Positions 6,426 through 10,469 of a stretch of 10,469 bases of DNA are shown here, one piece after another. Origin of the DNA: DATDCV01 sp036524155 (GTDB lineage: Bacteria; Verrucomicrobiota; Verrucomicrobiia; Limisphaerales; UBA8199). The notes below the pieces were generated by a model that ran no database searches, was not told the DNA's origin, and saw only the letters and a list, made by a program, of their open reading frames with translations. The number at the start of each line of letters is the position of its first letter. Within the stretch, counting starts at the first letter, position 1. The translations under genes were made by a program, and so were the position numbers. Where the stretch lies: the NCBI GenBank assembly GCA_036524155.1, contig DATDCV010000452.1, positions 1 through 10,469 of the forward strand. The letters are read 5' to 3'.

Positions 6426-7531
6426 AGACTGCAGAGCACAACCTTCGATCGCGGTGCCCGAGTCCAATCGGCGGATCCGCGAAATCTCAGGAAGGCATCG
6501 CGCTGATCATCGTGATGATCTCGATCTTCGTGCTCACCATGCTGGCGGGCGGCTTCGCCTACTCGATGAAAATCGAGACCCGCCTGGCGCGCAACGCTGA
6601 CAGCGAAGCCCAACTGGAATGGCTCGGGCGGTCCGCGGTTGAAAAAGCGCGTTGGATCCTCGCGGAACAGTTCAAAATCGCCCAGGAACCTTACGACGGC
6701 CTGGACCAGGTGTGGGCGGGTGGCCCAGGTGGCATCGCGACCTCGAACAGCCCGCTGGCCAACATTTCCCTGAGCCTGGACTCACCGGAAGGGCACGCCA
6801 CCTTTTCGATCGTCGACCTCGAACGAAAGGTGAACATCAACCTGGCAAACGAGGCCATTCTCCAGCAAGCGTTGACCGTAGCCGGCGTGGACGCCGGCGA
6901 TTCAACCCGGTTGGTCAACTCGATTCTGGATTGGATGGACCCTGACGACCGGCCGCGGGTCCAGGGGGCCGAAAGCGACTTTTACCAGGATTACTGGCCC
7001 GACCACCCCTACTCGGCTAAGAACGGTCCGATTGACGATATTTCCGAACTGTTGTTGATCCAGGACATCACGCCTGAGCTGTTTTGGGGTGCCGGTTCCA
7101 CCAATTTCCAGATGTACGCTTTCAGCCCTCAAACCCGGCGAGGGGCACCGCCCGTCCCGACAGTCGGTTTGACCAACCTCTTCACAGCGCTTTCCTCCGG
7201 GCGTATCAATATCAACACGGCTTCGGCAGAGGTGTTGCAGGTCATCCCTGGTGTGACGCCGGAGATGGCCCAGGGGATCGTCGGGGCGCGCAGCGGAGAA
7301 CCGGACCCGATGGGGCTGAGCGGCCCATACCGGTCAGTGGACCAAGTACGGCGGGTGCCGGAAGTCAACATCATGGTAGCGAGGGCCATCCAGCAGTTTT
7401 GTGATGTGCGCAGCCGCACCTTCGAAGTCCACGTCGATGCCCAGGTCGGCGGGTATCATCGCCATTTTGTCGGCGTGTTGGGACGCGCGGGCCGCGACGT
7501 CCCGGTTCTAGGCTTCTACTGGACCGACTAG
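6422..7531 (+). CDS. gspK: GspK-like pseudopilus tip protein
   Basis: The protein has 369 residues. GspK is the large minor pseudopilin that caps the pseudopilus tip. The N-terminus is EGIALIIVMISIFVLTMLAG with Gly25 at the cleavage position -1. As in other GspK proteins the mature fifth residue is not Glu (here Ile30). NSILDWMDPDDRPRVQGAESDFY at about 166-188 is the family signature next to the calcium-binding region. Two helix-hairpin (SAM-like) parts are seen: KVNINLANEAILQQAL at about 137 and GRININTASAEVLQVIPGVTPEMAQGIV from about 260. The ATG overlaps the gspJ stop (ATGA) and follows GGAGG at 6408-6412 with nine bases between, the best ribosome site in the operon. The frame is open far upstream, but that extension lies antiparallel to nothing and simply shadows gspJ. 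The stop shares CTAG with the converging acetyltransferase gene. Confidence 0.93.
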   Translation: MKTAEHNLRSRCPSPIGGSAKSQEGIALIIVMISIFVLTMLAGGFAYSMKIETRLARNADSEAQLEWLGRSAVEKARWILAEQFKIAQEPYDGLDQVWAGGPGGIATSNSPLANISLSLDSPEGHATFSIVDLERKVNINLANEAILQQALTVAGVDAGDSTRLVNSILDWMDPDDRPRVQGAESDFYQDYWPDHPYSAKNGPIDDISELLLIQDITPELFWGAGSTNFQMYAFSPQTRRGAPPVPTVGLTNLFTALSSGRININTASAEVLQVIPGVTPEMAQGIVGARSGEPDPMGLSGPYRSVDQVRRVPEVNIMVARAIQQFCDVRSRTFEVHVDAQVGGYHRHFVGVLGRAGRDVPVLGFYWTD

Positions 7532-8487
7532 ACCGCGAAGTCAACCGGGTGCTTCAGGCGGTCCTTTTTGCTCGTGACCCTGACGTTGGCTTCCTCCTGG
7601 ATCACGAGCGAGTGCGGCGGCACACTGGTGGTCAGAAATACATTTGCGCCAATCGTGCTGCCCTCGCCCACAACCGTATCCCCGCCCATAATTGTCGCGC
7701 CCGCGTAAATCGTCACCCGATCCTCGATAGTCGGATGCCGCTTAAGACCCCGCAGTTGCTGGCCTTTCGCCAGTGACTTCGCGACCAACCCGACACCCTG
7801 ATACATCTTCACATGGTCGCCGATGTCGCTGGTCTCGCCGATGACCGTGCCGGTGCAGTGGTCAACGAAAAAGTGGCTGCCAATCCGGGCCCCCGGATGG
7901 AGGTCCATCCCCGTACGGGCGTGAGCCCATTCGGTCATAATGCGCGGTATGAGCGGGATGTTCTTCAAGTATAGCAGGTGAGCAAGCCGCTGGACCGCTA
8001 TGGCCTCCATGAAGGGGTAGGCCACGATTACTTCCTCCTTGCTGAGCGCCGCCGGGTCGCCGTTGTAGGCCGCCTCGACGTCAGTCTGCAACAGTTCGCG
8101 GATCTGCGGCAGACTATCCAGGAACTCAAGCGTGAACGTGCCGGCCACGGGCCGCAGATCCTTCTTTGGCAATTCGGCGGGGGGGTTGTATTCCAGGCTC
8201 TTGGCGATCTCCGCCTCGAGATTCCTGGCTACTTCGTGCAACAAGACCGAAACCTTCCCTTTGATCTCGGCCGAATGCACCAGTTTCTCGTCGAAGAACC
8301 CCGGGAACAGCAACCGCAGCAAGTCCATCGTAATGAGCGCGATGGCCTTTTTTGAGGGCAGGTTCTTCCCATCGATATGGTTAATGCCGCCGGCGTGAGC
8401 GTAGGAGGTCACGAGCCGGTCAGTTAACAGGTTCAGGGTTAGCTGCACCCCGGTACTATCCTTGAACACGTGTTCGAACGCAAGCAA
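7528..8487 (-). CDS. cysE: Serine O-acetyltransferase (EpsC/CysE family)
   Basis: The enzyme transfers acetyl from acetyl-CoA to L-serine, giving O-acetylserine for cysteine synthesis in the cytoplasm. Numbered from the TTG start, there are 319 residues. The N-terminal helical part holds GGINHIDGKNLPSKKAI and LLRLLFPGFFDEKL, as in the longer acetyltransferases of this type. The left-handed beta-helix begins at about 195 with DLHPGARIG and FFVDHCTGTVIGET. Asp195 and His210 have the same 15-residue spacing as the catalytic Asp143/His158 pair of E. coli CysE. RGLKRHPTIEDRVTIYAGATIMGG is the conserved hexapeptide part. The start is unclear: no ATG lies in frame before residue 54, and a TGA at 8494-8496 closes the frame just upstream. 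TTG at 8487 follows GAGG (8492-8495) at four bases; GTG at 8469 is the only other early choice. The gene converges on gspK. Confidence 0.9.
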   Translation of the reverse strand: MLAFEHVFKDSTGVQLTLNLLTDRLVTSYAHAGGINHIDGKNLPSKKAIALITMDLLRLLFPGFFDEKLVHSAEIKGKVSVLLHEVARNLEAEIAKSLEYNPPAELPKKDLRPVAGTFTLEFLDSLPQIRELLQTDVEAAYNGDPAALSKEEVIVAYPFMEAIAVQRLAHLLYLKNIPLIPRIMTEWAHARTGMDLHPGARIGSHFFVDHCTGTVIGETSDIGDHVKMYQGVGLVAKSLAKGQQLRGLKRHPTIEDRVTIYAGATIMGGDTVVGEGSTIGANVFLTTSVPPHSLVIQEEANVRVTSKKDRLKHPVDFAV

Positions 8488-8999
8488 GAGGCCTCAACGG
8501 AATCCGAGGGACGCAACGGTCCGAAACAACCGTATCGCGGAGAGTCCGGCGGTTGAAACCGCGGCTGCCCGTGTCGTTGCTGCGGGATCCTGGGGCATTA
8601 CAGAAGAGGCACGCGGCGCACAGGACCGGTTTGCCGTCGGTAGCCACGTTCGCATACAAGCCGGCGGCGTTGAAGCCTCGGGCTGCAAGCGCCGTGGTAT
8701 ACTTGCTGGGGTGGGCTAGAAACTCGATATTGTTGTGCCGCCGCAGAATGTTGAGCCGGTAATCACGCTCCGGATCGCGCCTTTCCGGATTGCGCCGCCC
8801 CGTGCGGCCCCCAAGCACTGGTGATCGGTCCTTACGGCTTGAAGAGGAGACCTGGAGTGAAGACTCCATCCCCGCACCAGGTCCAGGTTATGGCCCGCTT
8901 GTTCGCCGCTCTTTCGGAGCCGCGCATCCGGACCGGGTTGGGCGCGGTCGTCACACAGGTCGGAGCGCGCCTCTCAACCCCGCGCCGGCTGGAGCCGGA
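8488..8999. other. 512-bp gap without a recognisable gene
   Basis: Both flanking genes are on the - strand: aldolase stop at 9000, acetyltransferase start at 8487. A - strand frame is open from 8869 to 8456 (137 codons), with a middle part reading HNNIEFLAHPSKYTTALAARG and then a Cys-containing VLCAACLFC. It has a TTG or similar start, heavy Arg/Ser bias outside that middle part, and overlaps the acetyltransferase start. I recognise no family and do not call it a gene, though a decayed gene or a dispersed element is possible. The rest holds the palindrome at 8849-8883 and a perfect 8-bp palindrome GAGGCCTC at 8488-8495. I see no tRNA, terminator or convincing promoter. Confidence 0.5.
8849..8883. 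repeat. Nested, mutually exclusive hairpins
   Basis: GACCTGG (8849-8855) pairs with CCAGGTC (8877-8883). Inside, TGGAGT (8853-8858) pairs with ACTCCA (8863-8868) around GAAG. The two stems share TGG at 8853-8855, so only one can form fully. CCAGGT is also repeated directly (8877-8888). No T-run follows on either strand. The inner hairpin resembles that at 388-399, suggesting a dispersed element. Confidence 0.4.
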
Positions 9000-10010
9000 T
9001 CAATCCCAGATGAGGTTATAGAAGTCCACGATGTCGCCTCTGGGTTTGGTCTCCTGGAATTTGATTGCCGCCCGCGGATGTTCGTTGAGGAAACCGGTCA
9101 ACATATAGGAAAGATCAAACCCCCACAGGAATTTCGAGCGCAGTGGCTCGACCACGTTCTGAACGCAGCGCAGCACCGGCAGAAGGTTGTACTTGGGATT
9201 GTGGAGAAAGCCGATGAGCAGTTCCAACGGGCAGTTGCCCGCCCCGCGCCCCAGCCCCGCCATCGTGGCGTCCACCATGTTCGCTCCGAGAACAATGGCC
9301 TCGATCGTGTTGGCGAAACCGAGCTGCAGGTTGTTGTGCGCGTGCATGCCGACTTCTTTGCCGGCCGCCCGGCAATAGCTCAAGTACTTGCGCACCAGGT
9401 AATGGACTTGCTCGCTGTAAAGAGAACCAAAGCTATCCACCACATAGATTGATTTCGCCTCGGATTTGGCCAGCAGCTCAAGCCCTTCGTCGAGTTCAAA
9501 CTCCCGCACCGTCGAAACCGCCATCAGATTGACCGTCGTCTCGTAGCCCTTGTCGTGCGCGTCTTTGACCATTTCGAGAGCGGTGGGAATCTGGCTGATG
9601 TAAGTGGCGACTCGGACCATGTCGATGACGCTGTCTTTTTTCGGCAGGATATCTTCTTTATAGTCGGTACGCTCCGCATCAGCCATGACGGATAGCTTCA
9701 ACGAGCTCGGGTTGTCGCCCACGATGCGGCGCAGGTCCTCCTCGCGGCAGTACTTCCAGGCCCCATACTCCCCCGGAACGATGATCTTCTGGGAAGCCTT
9801 GTAGCCCAGCTCCATGTAATCCACCCCGGATTCAACGCACGCCGTGTAAACGGCTTTGACCACCTCATCATCGAATTTGTGGCTGTTCATCAGCCCGCCG
9901 TCCCGGATCGTGCAATCGAGCACTTTGATCTCCGGACGGTAAGATACCCACCGGCTGGCGGGCGTTTGTTTCGGTTTGGCCGTTTTGGCGGCTGCGGATT
10001 TTGCTGTCAT
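9000..10010 (-). CDS. HMGL-like (DmpG-type) aldolase, DRE-TIM metallolyase family
   Basis: The protein has 336 residues and is a TIM-barrel metal-dependent lyase. After a Lys/Ala-rich N-terminal tail (1-20), the strand KVLDCTIRDGGLMN carries the family motif, with Arg36-Asp37-Gly38. HAHNNLQLGFANTIEAI holds metal ligands His223 and His225, and the glycine-rich ATMAGLGRGAGNCPLELL follows. This set is closest to 4-hydroxy-2-oxovalerate aldolase (DmpG) and the related homocitrate and isopropylmalate synthases. The usual DmpG C-terminal communication domain is absent, and no acylating aldehyde dehydrogenase (DmpF) lies beside it, so catechol breakdown is unlikely. The true substrate is open. ATG at 10010 is chosen because the family core begins soon after; a TTG at 10073 is in frame but lies at or upstream of the predicted transcription start. 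A sigma70-like promoter lies at 10085-10112. The frame ends at TGA (9000-9002). Confidence 0.87.
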   Translation of the reverse strand: MTAKSAAAKTAKPKQTPASRWVSYRPEIKVLDCTIRDGGLMNSHKFDDEVVKAVYTACVESGVDYMELGYKASQKIIVPGEYGAWKYCREEDLRRIVGDNPSSLKLSVMADAERTDYKEDILPKKDSVIDMVRVATYISQIPTALEMVKDAHDKGYETTVNLMAVSTVREFELDEGLELLAKSEAKSIYVVDSFGSLYSEQVHYLVRKYLSYCRAAGKEVGMHAHNNLQLGFANTIEAIVLGANMVDATMAGLGRGAGNCPLELLIGFLHNPKYNLLPVLRCVQNVVEPLRSKFLWGFDLSYMLTGFLNEHPRAAIKFQETKPRGDIVDFYNLIWD

Positions 10011-10084
10011 AAATGATTTCGAATGAGCCAACGCATGATTCCCCCGCCGGGTTGCTGCGCAAGACGGAGGCAATTGCGGCTCTA

Positions 10085-10112
10085 ATTATAGAAATAGGCG
10101 ATGCTTCTTCAA
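10085..10112 (-). promoter_or_regulatory. Sigma70-like promoter for the aldolase gene
   Basis: Read on the - strand, TTGAAG (10112-10107) is followed after 16 bp by a perfect TATAAT (10090-10085). The -35 box matches TTGACA at four of six positions. Transcription would begin near 10078, leaving a leader of about 68 nt before the ATG at 10010. It sits in the 118-bp gap after the upstream secreted-protein gene, in an A/T-rich spot within GC-rich DNA. Confidence 0.55.
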
Positions 10113-10128
10113 CTGCGGATTTCAGCCG

Positions 10129-10469
10129 TCACTTCCGCAAACGAAAGAACCGGGGCCCGCCGGCTGGCACCTCCCCCAACACATAGGACGCGGTCGTCCC
10201 ATCGTCGCCGATCCCGGCGCTGATCGTTTCCCAGGCCGCTTGCGGAGCCGGTGATGGAGCCGACTCCAGCAGAAAACCGGCGGCAGCGGCCGCGCTGGGC
10301 CAGCTCACGGTGACTCTGTTGCCACTCAAAGAGATCCGCAGCCAGAAAGGCCGCGACACGTTGGCGGTTGCGGCCACCGACAACTCAGATGTGTTGCCGG
10401 CGGGGTCCGTGGCCGTCGCGGTAAGGACGTCGGCCGCGGTGAACCAGCCGGGGTCCGAGCAGGAAAAGC
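10129..10469 (-). CDS. C-terminus of a large secreted protein (5' end outside window)
   Basis: The - strand frame is open from the right edge to TGA at 10129-10131, giving about 112 residues. The first part, DVLTATATDPAGNTSELSV, is the end of a bacterial Ig-like repeat of the kind found in large surface or exported proteins. It is followed by a terminal module with VTVSWP, GFLLESAPS, a Trp in the middle (AAWETI) and the ending GPRFFRLRK. I recall this WP...LE-S...W...FFRLR pattern as a frequent C-terminal module of exported proteins in Verrucomicrobiota; its role is not known. No start can be seen, and an internal TTG at 10383 should not be taken as one. The catalytic or binding part of the protein lies outside the window. 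Confidence 0.7.
   Translation of the reverse strand, partial: FSCSDPGWFTAADVLTATATDPAGNTSELSVAATANVSRPFWLRISLSGNRVTVSWPSAAAAAGFLLESAPSPAPQAAWETISAGIGDDGTTASYVLGEVPAGGPRFFRLRK

Noticed and set aside
8790..9452. Long + strand frame (220 codons) opposite the aldolase
   Set aside because: It is mostly the shadow of the aldolase on the other strand, with no recognisable motif and no ribosome site.

Overview
The window looks like a chromosomal segment of a GC-rich bacterium, most likely a Verrucomicrobiota member of the Limisphaerales/Pedosphaera kind. This placement is inferred from three things: prepilin signals of the form A|FTL-x-E, starts that mostly lack a Shine-Dalgarno sequence, and intergenic palindromes and heptamer repeats of a type common in that group. 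It was not tested by any search.

Layout: (1) positions 3-380 encode the C-terminal end of an IS4-type transposase cut by the left edge. (2) Positions 555-3158, + strand, hold an ECF-type sigma factor, a zinc-finger anti-sigma factor with one membrane helix, and a secreted glycine-rich protein of unknown function. The last third of the sigma ORF runs through two related inverted repeats and is probably not a conserved part of the protein. (3) Positions 3237-7531, + strand, hold a compact pseudopilus operon in the canonical order gspF-gspH-gspI-gspJ-gspK. The genes after gspH overlap or nearly touch. Only gspF and gspH are separated, by about 100 bp containing an eight-unit heptamer repeat. The ATPase (GspE), secretin (GspD), major pseudopilin (GspG) and GspC/L/M are absent from the window, so the machine must be completed from elsewhere.

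(4) On the - strand, a serine O-acetyltransferase (7528-8487) converges on gspK, and the two stop codons share one CTAG. Upstream of it lies a 512-bp stretch without a recognisable gene (8488-8999). Then come an HMGL/DmpG-type aldolase (9000-10010) with a good sigma70-like promoter just upstream, and the C-terminus of a large secreted protein cut by the right edge (10129-10469).

How the genes work together: GspF is the inner-membrane platform. GspH/I/J/K would form a pseudopilus with GspK-I-J at the tip, used for protein export or a type IV pilus-like fibre. The sigma/anti-sigma pair could control the operon or the adjoining secreted protein, but proximity is the only evidence. No clearly new system stands out. 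The most unusual points are the repeat-derived tail of the sigma factor, the heptamer array inside the secretion operon, the unknown secreted protein, and the unexplained gap before the acetyltransferase.
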